This document shows positions 1 to 11,864 of a stretch of DNA of 64,000 bases, one piece after another (positions within the stretch are counted from its first letter, which is position 1; every line of letters begins with the position of its first letter). Below the pieces are notes generated by a model, which was not told where the DNA came from, made no database searches, and was given only the letters and a program-made list of their open reading frames with translations. The DNA is taken from positions 2,693,001 through 2,757,000 of the forward strand of contig NC_091099.1 of assembly GCF_024713975.1 (NCBI RefSeq). Reading direction: 5' to 3'. A program made the position numbers and the translations under genes. This DNA comes from Paralichthys olivaceus (Eukaryota; Chordata; Actinopteri; Pleuronectiformes; Paralichthyidae).

Positions 1-2050
1 ATAAGTTTAGTTTATTTGATGACTTGATTGACAGCTGAGACTGACTCGTGATTGGACGAGTGTGGGGGTGGGACTTACCACACTTGATGGGTTGGTTTTT
101 TTTTTTCCCACTCTCTTTATTCAAGAGTGCGTTTTTTCCGTTGGAGACCAGGATTTATTGATTTCACGTTCAGATTTTGTAATTCTCTCACTCGAAACAC
201 TCAAATATACACGACCCGTGCTTACATTCTCTCTGCTTGTGCTCCAGCCTCAGCTCTTTTCCTCGTGCGACGTCGGTATTCGGATAATTTGGCTTCATTT
301 TTGTACAATGGGAGGAAGTGTAGACGTCGCCCATCTTTAGATACCGCCTATAATACGATATATGATGTTGTTATATATGCTGAAGCCTGAGATGATATAA
401 TTTTCTGTTATTGATATATTGACTCGTCCTAACATGTATGATACTGTTCATAGGACCATTGATACGGACGCATATTTCAACCTGTAGTTTTTAATGACAC
501 TGAACATAGATGATAACAGTTTTATTTTGGAATCGCTGACAAGAAGTTCCTCCATTTGTTTTTTATAATGTGACAAAGATATTAATTCCGAAGAGATAAT
601 GTGACCTTGTGCATGTTATTACTGTTATTTATCACAAAATACCTCCGTGTGTCTTGGATCTAACGGGACATTGTTCTCTTGTAACTGTACCTTGAGGTCA
701 CCCACTGAATGATGAGTTGCACAGGATGATTATCGCAGCTGGAAGCAGAGATGGAAATATCTGACGCAAATTAGCGTGTTGAGTAACGGAGGAGTCCCAC
801 GTGTGGAATTATTTTACCGCCGCGTGTTTCCGTCTTTTCAACCTCAGACATGAAGTTTGTGGAGACGCAGACGGCCATAGCTGCACAGGAAGCTGCATTT
901 TCTCTTATACTTAAACACAGATTATTCCCGTCAGTCACTGCTCCAGCTTTGTGGGTTCAACAAATTAGATTTTTAACTTGTGACCCGCGATGGGTCGGTC
1001 ACTGTCTATATAAGGTGCGGACGTCACGTGAAATCTGATTATTTATTCGCATTTCATCCGTGGAAGCATAAAATCTGTGCAGGCGAGGGATGAAATCCTA
1101 TTACTCCTGTGTGACTGCAGCTTGTCTCTCCTCCGTGTGTCTGCTGACCTGAATTATAACCAGGACCACGTCTCTTATGGAGCCATGAACTTATTTTTCT
1201 GTATTTATTTATTAAAACGGAATAAATTTAAAAAAAAAACATTTGTGAAGCGTGTTTATTTCACAGACAACTAGAAATGAAAGCAACAACAAACCAGCAG
1301 CTTCACTGAAGTAAGTGTGACGTTTGAGTGAGTGTGAATGTTTCCTCCGTCATTGCCCCACCAGAGTTAATCTCATGTGGCTGCAGGGGGCGCTGCTGCT
1401 CTGTAAAAGTTACATAGTGGTGCTTTAAAACTACTTTATACTTACGCTCCCTATTTAGCAGTTCTTCTCAAGTAAAGCTGTAAACATTTGATAAATTCAT
1501 AAAAACCAAACGATCGTGATTGTGTTTAACTTGTTTGGAGCTACAACGCACCAACATTTTATGTTTTCATTTAAATACACTTTAAGGTTCAGAGATGATT
1601 AATAACAACATGCATTCACTAAATTCAGCCGTGTGGGAGAGAGGAGTGTGATAGTTCCTTACTTTGACACGAGGGTAACGTGCAGGTCAGGTACTCAGCT
1701 AAACGTATTTTTATCAGTATCAATTATTCAGTAGAATGGCTCCTGTCATTAGTATTTATATTATATCATTATATTGCTGTATCACTATTAATACATCTAC
1801 ATGAAAGGAGTATTTTAATGTTTTAGGACCGATATTATAAACTGTGGAAGGTTTAATCATATTTTAGAAGGTTATCATATAAAAAACTGAATTATTTTCA
1901 TTATCTATTAAAGTCTCTGTGTTGGTGTGAAATTCTCATCCTGCTTTTTTCTTTTGAAGAAACAGACACGTCAACCAAACATTTACCTTCTGTGTATTTA
2001 TTTTAGGACAACCAGCAAACACTGACCTGGAATCCTGATTCTATAGCTTT
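1..2050. other. non-coding flank
   Basis: No conserved coding exon was found on either strand. The short open frames here have no recognisable composition or splice context. The stretch 1370-1432 resembles the end of a dispersed repeat and is listed separately. The rest is AT-rich unique-looking sequence. Confidence 0.5.
1370..1432. repeat. possible end of a teleost dispersed (MITE-type) repeat
   Basis: The sequence holds a gggggcgctgctgctctgt core followed by a ttacatagtggtgcttta end. I recognise this arrangement from many teleost introns. The opposite end was not found, so this is probably a fragment. The assignment is from memory. Confidence 0.4.
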
Positions 2051-2052
2051 AT

Positions 2053-2055
<3 letters not shown>

Positions 2056-2106
<51 letters not shown>

Positions 2107-2119
2107 ACACTCACACACA
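2056..2119. repeat. (CA)n microsatellite
   Basis: A perfect CA run is followed by a tail interrupted by T. It is intergenic, downstream of the anoctamin gene. Confidence 0.95.
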
Positions 2120-3621
2120 GGTTTACGATTAGTACCACTAGTGGAAATATACGACTGTAGCTGGCTAAGTGCATCTCACCATCACTCTGCATCTTTGCTG
2201 AATCAGTGTCTCTGCAGCCACCGGGGCTGGTGGGAAGTTGCATGTTAAATAAAATTAAAGGTGAACAGCGTCACCTGGTGGCTGGAAGGAAATACTAACG
2301 CCTCACAACAATAACTTAGACAATACAATGAACAACACACCACTGTTCAGCAAGTATGAAAGAAACGGTGGCGTGTCCCCCAGTGGCTTCATTTGCTCAC
2401 TCGTAATAATAATAATTCAAATGTGAAGAAATAAACGACACTCGAGTGTTCAGCTGCAGGATGTGATTAGTTAGTGCAGCACAGTCATCGTCAGAGGCAC
2501 ACAGCAGTGAGTGAAAACTAAAATCCGCACATATAAAAAATAATATATTTCTAATAAAAAAAGCAGGTAACGGTTCTTTGGTGGCTCCTCCATCGAGTTC
2601 AATGCAAATGTTAAAACTTGGCACATAATCGACTGTGTTAACTTTAATTTACAGATTATATTTGACGTTAAGCGTGTTCCTATTGTCATAGATGGTTTGA
2701 TTAGTTCAGGAAAAATAAGAGAAGGACAGTATCATCAGTGTGAGAAGAATTAATGATAAAATGTTTTTTCTTCAGTCAGAGATAAAATACTTATTATTAA
2801 ATTAAATTTTTTATTGATCCACATTAAATTGCACAATACCCGTAATTATAGATAATATATATGACTGAATGTCAAAAATATTCCACTTTTTATTATTCAT
2901 TATTTGAATATTCCAACATTGACATTGTTTGTAATGTAAAATAAAGTCTACAACTTTAAAGATTACATTATAAACTGCTGTTTTTAAAGGCATTTTTTTA
3001 TGTTTCCACAGCAACAGTGCCAAATATCTTTCCAAACAGAAACACTATTCGTGTGAAATTAAATTTATAAGACTCATATTAATACAGACTTTACATAAGT
3101 AGAAGGTTTGTTGTGATTATCCGTCCAGTGATGATACTGTCCTCTGATTCTAAATCCTGAGCACTAGTGTTTTATCACCAGGTACTGAGCAAACACGTTC
3201 CTGAAACAGAAAACAAAGGAACATTTTGTCGAGTACTCCGACAGTAACATTAAATACTATTTCCTGTCAGGCCCTAAATATTGACATAGTGATTTTACAA
3301 GAGCCGATCAGATCTCTCTCTCATTCAATCTGAACAAACCCTCCTTTACCCTAACACCATCTTTGCAGAGGGCGCAAACCACCACTACATTCCATTTGCT
3401 GCTTAGAATCGGGAAAACTACTTTTAACAGCTGTTGTGATTGCACCTGCAGTCTGCGTGTAGAGTAAATAACGGTGCATTTCAAAGTGTGCACGTTGCAG
3501 AAGCACTGCGCTCGTTAGAACGCACGGCAGCAGGGAGTTTAAAGTGTGCACAGGGAGTAACAGGGGACAGCTGCATGTGGTGTAGTCCCTGCAGGGGAGG
3601 ACCGACACTGAAACACAATCA
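2120..3621. other. non-coding stretch, probably including the anoctamin 3'UTR
   Basis: No conserved exon is visible. The anoctamin stop codon is at 3622-3624, and AATAAA on the minus strand at 2810-2815 is one candidate poly(A) signal, which would give a 3'UTR of about 0.8 kb. Other AT-rich hexamers are nearby, so the 3' end is uncertain. Confidence 0.35.
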
Positions 3622-6600
3622 TCACTCTTCACCCTGCAGCTTCTGGAAGAGAAGACAGAAAAAGTTATCAGATGAAGGAGAAGGAAACAACGGAGGGTGA
3701 CACATAACCTGCAATGATATTCATTACGTCATTCAAACCCTATGATGACTAAGATTGTTTAGTATAATGTCTCTGATCTTATTGGTGATGTCATGATTGC
3801 ATCATTCTGATAATATATTGGGTCACGTCGATACTTCTCAAGGAAGCAGAGATACCCGATGATGTAATCGTCTGACTTCTTTTTTGATTTTGTTCCAAGT
3901 ATGAAGTTTATTCATGTGATCAGTAAAACATGCGGTGGACCCGTGTGCACTTAGAAACACGTTTATACAGAAGCTTCCTCCCGGTGAGCAGGGTGGGAAT
4001 GAAACTCAGGGGAGAACCGGGCTGACCTGCTGTTTCAGAGCCTCCATGGACGTGAAGTCGATGTGCTCTCTCTTCTTTCGGATCCAGTCCGGTTCATCTG
4101 GGATCAGAACCGCCAAGATGAGCTTGACCAAGATGAGCAAATGCTGCAGAGACGCAAAGAATTGAAGATGTTAAGAGAACTCAGGGGTCATTGTTTGATT
4201 TTTCTCCGTCGTCCTTCTCACCTCGACCAAAACAGCCAACAGCAGAATGTTTGTGCTGCTCAGCCCTCCCTCCTGGCACAGCTGCTGTAACCGTGGCGAC
4301 AGCAGCAGCAGCCAGCAGTTGGACACGACGGAGACAAAGCTCAGGACCTCGAAAGCGATCTGCAACAGCGGACAAAGGCGTGAGCTGTTCGCTCTTTGAC
4401 TGAATGACATGGGGGGGGGTGGGGGGGTGGGAGTGTGCTTCTGCTGACCTGCCACACGCCCATGCTCGCCACAGGCGGGGAGAAGGGTTTGCGGAAGAGC
4501 TTGCAGATCTTATAGGCGTCCGAGCGGATCTCTGTCAGGTTGTTGATGAGCAGCAGCACCGCGGTCAGAGGGTACACACAGGAGAAGAGGCTCAGATACC
4601 CAAACTGCACCAGGAGCTCGATGTACTCTGCGAACAGGCCCTGCGGCGAAACAACAAGCTGAATGTCATGGTGATCTTTGTGCCGAGCGGCAGAGTTAAG
4701 GAATTCTTAATGCTGAATACACACAGGGAAAACTGGAAGGGTGCTTTGTTTCCTAAATTTGTCCTCCTGTGGGTCATCTTCATTTTCTGCCCTGTGGGGG
4801 GCGCTGATGAACCGGTCCACCAGGAAGGGTATGGCCACCTCGGTCGCCTGGTTAATCAGCTGGGTCACGATCAGCAAAGACGCCAGACGCTGACGACAAG
4901 CAGAGGAATAATATTTGAAGCGTTTCTATAACATTAAATTCAAATTTTCTTTAAATCACATTTTTAAATCATTTTGTTTTTACACCTGAAGGTTATAGCT
5001 TGTTCATAAAGAGCGTCGCTTTAGCTCGATGTCAGACCTCTGCTACGTAATTAGCTACGTCCCAAACGATTTACAGAAACAAAATACGCTTAATTAAGAT
5101 CAAAATTACGTTTTGATCAATGCAACAAATATTTTACTGCTTCTAGCATAATATAGCATATACCGCTATGCTTCTAGCAACATTGAACACAATGAGGTTT
5201 AATGAATGAGGTGGAACAAAATGCTGATTTAGTCTGTATAAACAAAATGTTTGAATTTCAGCTCAGAACATTTTTTTTTTCGAGAAACTTTACAGGAGTT
5301 GTGTGATTCAGTGTTTTTACTACACGTTAAAAACTACAAGTGGGAATATTTCAGCCTTTGATTCATTTATTTGTTTATTTATTTCCTTGTACGTGTGCTG
5401 CGTTATGTAAAGTTGAATAAAGTGCAGTATTGAATTGTTGGAGTACCACCTTTACCTTACGGAGCAAAGGCACATCCTGCTTGAAGAAGGCGATGTGGAA
5501 GAGCACAGCAAAGTAGTTGAAGAAGGTGAACTAAGGGAAGAAGAGAAGCGTGAAGTGACTGAGTCTGTTTGGGTTCGTGCTCATGAGATAACTGTTGATT
5601 GGGAGATTAGAACTGGAACTCACCACCAAGACTTTGGCCGTCAGATGCTTCTCGAAGGCCGACTCCTCTCTGTGGTTCTCTAACAGGACACGAGAACACG
5701 CCACCGACTTCACATCAGGCTTTTGTTTTTAATGGATTGTATAATTATAATAATTATAATAATAATAACTCTCTACTCTCTCATAACTGTTTTTTCTTCT
5801 CTATGTTTCTCGTGGTCTCTCGTGTCGTCCTCCTGTCTGCATCTGTGCCGTTGAATGAATGTAAAGATGGACGACATGACAGGTTTCCCGGAGTGAAGCC
5901 AAATCACCTCCTCCATGTTAGCAGATGGAACATGTACCAAACTAAAAGGTGGGAGTCTGATGCCACACATTTTATGATCCGTACGACATTTACCGAAGTG
6001 CTAATCATCATTTTAAAATACATGATATCCAAACTCACCCTCTGACCACCCCCCCGCCTTCTCACTCACCATATTCAGTCAGTCTCTGAGCCACCGTCTT
6101 GTAAACAGTCGCCAGCATGTTTGTGTAGACGATGTGAAGCACCGACGGCACGTAGAGCAAAGTTTGAGACAGCATGGACTCCCAGTCTTTGTTTAGCTGC
6201 TGCACCTGAGCTTCTGCCCAGTAGAAACAAAGCATACCCAGAACCACCAGCCCTGCAGGAGGAGACGGGACAGAGCAGCAGAGGTTTTTATACACTTTTC
6301 TGCACCAAAGTGCTTTTACATATTTCACATCCTTCACCTTCAGGCTTTTTTTACTGCTTAGCGGATCAGAAAACTTATTTTACTTGAGGCTGATCAGTAT
6401 CAGCTCAGCATCAATCAATTAACTGGATTCACAATTAAATTCTTACCCAGAAACATCCCAACCACCGGCAGTGACACCAGTGCAATGCGCAGGTCTCTCT
6501 GCCATTCAGGAAAGAGGGGCTCCACACGCCCTGTCACAGGGTTGACCCCAAGGTCACCGTGGAAACCAGGCCGGGGCTCCGCGAAGCGCTCGGCGAGGTG

Positions 6601-7091
6601 CAGCGTCCCCCAGCGGTAGGAGAGCGAGCAGCTCCTGCGTTTCCACATCTCCATGAAAACCGTGGACCAGAGCATGCTGAACACCGCCTGGATCATGTGA
6701 CCGCTGACCGTGGGTCCAGAGTCATCACCTTCACCCGTGACCCGTGACCCCGAGACCGACTCCACCACCTCCTTCTGAACCTCACCTGTGATGGGCAAGA
6801 GGAACTTTAAGACCAGTTAGTTTGTTCTTCAGGTTTGCGTCATCATTCCGCCTGGATTCTCGAGCACAGCTGAGCAGAACCATCGTCTGGAACCGTGACA
6901 TGAACAGAAACGATGAATCCACACACCTACCTGAGAAGTACGTGATGGACAGGCCCAGTATCGCTGGTGGGAGCAGAGACCAGGTGTAGAAATCCAGGAA
7001 GCTGAAGTAGAACGCCACAGAGCTTCCAAAATACCCATTCACCGAATCTGGATAAATCAAAAGAGCAGCTATCACACAACAAGTCATCCAT

Positions 7092-7147
<56 letters not shown>

Positions 7148-9140
7148 TGTGTGTGTGTGTGTGTGTGTTTAAACCTACCCAAAGGCTGAACCAGCTGATT
7201 ACCAGAGTACCAGGCTTTGCTGAGATCTTTCAGCTGCTCCGGGTCGTGAAGGGGAAACGTGTCTATGATCACACCGGCTGACCCGAGCTTCTGCCCTGCA
7301 ACAGTTTCACAAACACAACCGCAACACAACACTTGACTTGAGAACATGGACGTTATATATATTAGAAAATTGGAAAGAGACAGAATAAAAACGTTGCTGC
7401 TTTTGGTATTTTAATGGGAGAGAGAATAAAACCAGCTCTGTCTTTTTTAAAGTGGTGATCTTCAGCTTCACATTATTCCAGTGATGAGTGATTCAATTGT
7501 TTCTTTTTTTCCAGTGTGCACATCTGATTTCTTTGCACTGATCTGAGATCTGAAAACAGAGTGAGCACTCACAGATGTTGTCTCTGTTCTGCAGCGTGCA
7601 GGAGTCCGACAGACCCGGTACTCTCAGGTCTCTCTGCGCTCGCAGCCCGTCCAGCTCATACTTCACGATGTATTGCCGCTCCGCCAGCGTCAGGAACACT
7701 TCCATGTTGTCTGTCACACACATGAACCCATTCGGATATTAGTGTAGATAGTGAAAAAAAAAAAAACAGACAAATACAAAATACAAAAGAAATATCTGAA
7801 GAGCAGTCCCCTCCCCCTCCTCACACATGGTAACTGTCAGCCGACCTAACATCTGGCACATTTAAAAGCCAGATATATGAGCAGCCGCTGTATTAAAGCA
7901 CCTACATACTAACACATATAGTATAGTTTCATGTTAAAGGTTCAGTGTGTGGGATTTAGTGACATCTAGTGGGGAAGTTGCATGTTGCAGCTGAAGACCC
8001 CTCACCTCACCCTCTCCTTCCAAACATGACAGAGAACCTGTGGTAACTTCAGTTGTCATAGAAACTCAAGGTTTTTTAGTTTGTCCAGTCTGAGCCACTG
8101 TACAAAACATGGCGGCCTCCGTAGAGAGGACCCCCTCTATGTATAAATATAGAGTATTTAAATATATAAGGCTCATTCTCGGGTAAAGAAAACAACAATT
8201 TGTACAAATTAAATGAAACAAACGAGTGAAAACATCACTTGGATTATTTTGTATTTGATTTCTGCCAATAGATCCTAAATTTACACACTGGACCTTTAAG
8301 TGTATTTGTGCATCCACTCCTCTGCTGTACCTGAATCTTTAAAGTTGCTTCTGTCGTTGTAGGAGAAGGCCTCCATGTCCCCGCTGCAGTAACATTTACA
8401 CAGACCCAGCTCCTCAGTGGCTCGTAGCAACGTGCAGCGAGGGGCGGACACTATGATGATGTCACCACCGGCGTCCTCACCTGGGTGGGCCAGTAACGCA
8501 GCACCTGGGAATTAAGTGAGCAGATTAGCACTTTAGCTAAATTAAGTTTTTAGTGGGGGCTAATTTAAGATATCATGAGTTTGCAGGACACAGCGTCAGA
8601 GAGCATCATGTCTGAGCTCTATGCAGAAATTGTCTCCGTTTTATATTTACATGAATTGTTGCACTAAAACTATCTGCATTGCCAACGGGCATGTAAATGC
8701 AAATGCAATCAAATGCTGGAGACCTTCTGGGCAATGACTGTCAATAGATTTCCAATACGAGAGCTCAGAAGTGTTTGAGCTGCATGAATTTCTCTGCAGG
8801 GTTGAAATAGATGGAGAGAGAGTAAACTGATCTCTGCATCAAGGCAGCAGCTCGGCACATTCAAGCCCTCACCGCCATCTTTCTGAGAAGATCCAATCAG
8901 TCTGATGAGCCACCTCTTCGTCTCCGGCCGAACCTTTTCTCCCAGCTTCACCAGAACCAGCGGCTCGACCCGCTCCAACATGCAGCAGGGGCAGCTGACC
9001 TTGGTCCACCCCGGTCCACTGGTGCTAGCGTTCAGTTTGCCCGGGACCTTCCCCTCGGGAGTCTCATCCTCCGGCTGCCGGGCTTTTTCACTGCTGCTGC
9101 CACCAGCTCCTCCACCGTCATCACCTCCTGCCTTGCTCAT
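3622..9140 (-). CDS. ano10: anoctamin-10-like (TMEM16K family) membrane protein, complete 14-exon CDS
   Basis: This encodes a multi-pass membrane protein of the TMEM16 family. Human ANO10 is an ER lipid scramblase and ion-channel-like protein, 660 aa. Coding exons on the minus strand are 9140-8873, 8504-8331, 7710-7573, 7295-7179, 7047-6931, 6785-6447, 6252-6070, 5679-5624, 5530-5456, 4889-4725, 4640-4449, 4359-4222, 4143-4027 and 3642-3622. All phases join cleanly to 2100 nt, or 699 aa plus stop. Diagnostic stretches shared with ANO10 are YRWGTL and EPRPGFHG in exon 6, LLYVPSVLHIVYTNML in exon 7, FGYLSLFSCVYPL and LFRKPFSPP in exon 11, and HLLILVKLILAVLIPDEP in exon 13. The start has a good context (CACCATGA) and opens a Gly/Ser/Glu-rich N-terminal extension that human ANO10 lacks. 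The exon 10 donor (GTGTGT) is the weakest junction; it was chosen because it preserves phase. The last exon encodes only KLQGEE. It could be the ano10a or ano10b paralogue; I cannot tell which. Confidence 0.93.
5868..5990. repeat. dispersed teleost repeat, copy 1
   Basis: It lies in anoctamin intron 7. It shares ordered blocks with 38290-38450: a gatgga..acatgac core, a gtgaagccaaa block, ctccatgttag and accaaactaaaa. Two diverged copies in one window mark it as an interspersed element. Its class is uncertain. Confidence 0.6.
7095..7168. repeat. (GT)n / (CA)n microsatellite abutting the anoctamin intron 4 donor
   Basis: A GT run on the plus strand reads (CA)n in the anoctamin transcript. It starts about 10 nt after the 5' splice site GTAGGT at 7178. 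See findings. Confidence 0.97.
7934..8299. mobile_element. MITE-like element with TTAA/AAGGT termini, copy 1 (full length)
   Basis: This is a 366-bp element in anoctamin intron 2. It begins TTAAAGGTTCAGTGTGTGGG and ends with the near inverse complement (cacactggacctttaa), so it has terminal inverted repeats ending in TTAA. Related copies are at 10869-11123, 28221-28582 and 60668-61005. Copy 1 is inverted relative to them. No transposase ORF is present, so it is non-autonomous. TTAA suggests piggyBac-type mobilisation, which is inferred. Confidence 0.75.
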
Positions 9141-10396
9141 GGTGACACTGGGAAGACATGTTCACAAAAACAGCTGTAGTCTGTGGCTCGTGTCAAAGTG
9201 GACATCAACAGGAGCGTAAGAGAAGTTCGGTTCTTCTTTCGTACTGTTTTCCCCTTGTTACCGTCACTGCTGTCAAGGCTCTAGTGATGGAAACGTACAG
9301 ACATTATTATTCCCGGTGGATTCAGGATGACTGACACTGATGTTGTGATACTTGGTGAGATGTCTTAAAAAAAATGAAGCGATTGCTCCAACTCAAGAGA
9401 AATTCATGGTTCCCGGAGGATAACTTCAGCGGCCCCCCCTTATTTAGCGAATGCTAGCATGCAAACCTAAACTATGGTTTAACACCAACCACTTGCTAAA
9501 CATGAGCATGTTAGCGTCCTGACATTTACCCCGAGGCACTGCAGCGACTCACTGAGCAGCTGGCTCGGCTGTGAGGCCGAGGTGTCGTCCTCACACTTTT
9601 TCTACATCTTAGAAATGAAACATAAGAATGTACATGAGAATATTAGGAACCTGAAACACTGGATCAGTGTCCTGACTCGTCTACGATCATTCAACAAGTA
9701 GATCGAAGGAATGAAGTTCTGGAAAAGCAGATTTGAAAGGAAGAAGTCAGGACAGTTTAAGGTTAATGTGCCACCAACCACCACATTATCATCTTCTCTC
9801 GGTGGCGCTCCAGTGGACTGGTCATATTTTCATATTTGAGTGCGGCTGCTACTTTTATTTTTTGCATTTGCATGTGAGACTGAACCTTCAATAATATCTG
9901 GCATCATTTTGCAGTGATCTGCATCCTGTAGCTCGTCGGGCAGTTTCTCGCTGAACCCTGAAGATATGAACCGACTCTAAACGTTTGTCAGGGAGGAAAC
10001 AGCCGATGTTTCCACTCTGACCACAGACGAGACAGAATGAAACAACTCCTTCTGTTTTGGCTGCATGTCAACAGGGCTTGAGACACACTGAGCTACAGAC
10101 ATGGAGGACAGGATGAGACAGAAAGTTCTTCCTGTCGTGATTAGGAGGCTGTTTAAAACCTGCGGTTGGACGAATGAGGTTAAAGAGGGGATGAGAATGC
10201 AGATTCAGTACCTGGCAGCACGTTGATGATGAGGTTCCTACTGCGGCCAACACCCCCTCCAGACTCCTGTGTGAACACACACACAGCACAACATCTATTC
10301 GGTCTCACTGAAGAGAAAACCAGGAAGGAACAAGACATAGTGAGTCTCTGCACACACTTACCCAGCCTCAGTGTGTGGTTCCTCCCAGATCTGTGC

Positions 10397-10444
10397 CTGT
10401 GTGTGTGTGTGTGAGTGTGTGTGTGTGAGTGTGTGTGTGTGTGT
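10397..10444. repeat. imperfect (GT)n microsatellite
   Basis: GT dinucleotides with periodic GA interruptions. Confidence 0.9.
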
Positions 10445-10868
10445 ATGGCAGGAATGCGGAGGAACTTCCCAGTCACTGCAGGGTGTGGAGCGTTGTTTGG
10501 TTTCCATTCAGACTCCTCCCCTCATGCCTGCTCGCTGCTTTACTGCTGCCGTTCCACCTCAGGGTCCTACTGCACCACCCGGCTGAGCTGCCCCTGTGAC
10601 TCGGACTCAGAAACTCACCGATCTGAATGAATGAGAGGGGAATACGATGAGAGGTCACCAGGGCGGCTCCAGGCCCCAGAACATGTGCAGCTTCCACAAC
10701 TTGTCCGGTGAATCAGATTTCAGCACCGGTGACCTTTAATGTACACGAAGAGAAGCTCCGAGGCTTCAGAGCTGGACTGACGCTCTGAAGTGTTTGCTGT
10801 GTTTCAAGTTTATTCTAAACAGCGTCAGAGATGTAAAGTGATACAGTTGTGCAAAACAAAAATGTGCT

Positions 10869-11123
10869 TTAAAGGTCAAGTGTGAACATTTAGGTGAAAT
10901 GATCTACTGGCAGAAATTATATATAAAATAATCCCAGATATATTTTTATTTGTGTGTTTCATCTAATTGTTGTTTTCTTTACCCTAGAATTAGAACTTTA
11001 TATGCAAATACTTTATATTTAAATACTTTCTGACATCAGGAGCAGGTCCTCGCTACTGAGAGGTAGCTGCAACGTGACACTTGACCACTAGATGTCACTA
11101 AATTCTACACACTGGGGCTTTAA
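10869..11123. mobile_element. MITE-like element with TTAA termini, copy 2 (internally deleted)
   Basis: It begins ttaaaggtcaagtgtg and ends tctacacactggggctttaa. It keeps the tagatgtcactaaattctac end and the caggagcaggtcctc block, but about 110 bp in the middle are missing compared with copy 1. It is inverted relative to copy 1. Confidence 0.7.
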
Positions 11124-11244
11124 CAGTGTCAAAGATTCAGATTCATCACAGACATGTTCTGTGTATTACAGAGTCGACTGTGCTTAGATACTCAAAGACA
11201 GCAGTTCCTAACTTGGGGATGAGGAACCCGACATGGGATCGGAA

Positions 11245-11246
<2 letters not shown>

Positions 11247-11287
<41 letters not shown>
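11247..11287. repeat. (AT)n tract
   Basis: Pure alternating AT in the ano10-fa2h intergenic region. Confidence 0.95.
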
Positions 11288-11291
<4 letters not shown>

Positions 11292-11396
11292 GTTTTTGGT
11301 ATTAGGGGTAGAAACAATATAAATAGTTCCATTAAAGTAAATTGCACTTTTACAATTACAGTGAAACACCTCTCTGTTAATATTTGTGATGTCCAC

Positions 11397-11443
11397 TATA
11401 TATATATCACACATATATATATATATGTGATATATATATATAT
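11397..11443. repeat. AT-rich inverted repeat (potential cruciform)
   Basis: The left arm carries atatatcaca and the right arm tgtgatatat, extended on both sides by alternating AT. The spacer of about 14 nt is itself AT-alternating. Seen directly; no function is claimed. Confidence 0.75.
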
Positions 11444-11703
11444 ATTTATTTAAAATATATTTTTCCAAAATTAAAAAAAATGTAGTCTGTTTGTTTTGAA
11501 GCAGGTATATATTTATTTATTGAGGACAACCTTTAAATAATTAAACCATTAATATGAAGTAGACTGGCTCCGTATGTTTATTTACATATTTAACATTTTC
11601 TAATATTTGTTCTTTTCTTATAAAATAGTGTATCTATATGTATTCTTGTCAATATTTGTTTTAGAACTTGTTTGCTGTGTTTTTTTATGGCTTGATATAT
11701 ATA

Positions 11704-11704
11704 C

Positions 11705-11738
<34 letters not shown>
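11704..11738. repeat. interrupted (AT)n tract
   Basis: Alternating AT with ATAC interruptions, just downstream of the predicted fa2h poly(A) site. Confidence 0.85.
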
Positions 11739-11858
11739 GGTCCTACATTTCCCACAATGAAACTTGAGTTTGTAGAGCAGATGTTCCAAAGTATTTTGAG
11801 AAAGAGATGAGGAAGAACAACACACAGTACAGACCAGAGCAACAGAAATATACAGACA

Positions 11859-11864
11859 TTTATT
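11859..11864 (-). terminator. candidate fa2h polyadenylation signal
   Basis: AATAAA on the minus strand, about 2.3 kb below the fa2h stop codon, followed by GT/T-rich sequence. It would give a long 3'UTR (11.85-14.17 kb). No better hexamer lies closer to the stop, but this was judged by eye only. Confidence 0.4.

Larger units (their letters stand above)
9141..11858. other. intergenic region between ano10 and fa2h
   Basis: No conserved coding exon was found. It contains the presumed ano10 promoter or 5'UTR just above 9140, a (GT)n tract, a MITE and AT-rich palindromes, listed separately. The short frames at 10180-10700 are driven by GT repeats and are not believed. Confidence 0.55.

Noticed and set aside
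4404..4931. 175-codon plus-strand frame
   Set aside because: Antisense to ano10 exons 10-11.
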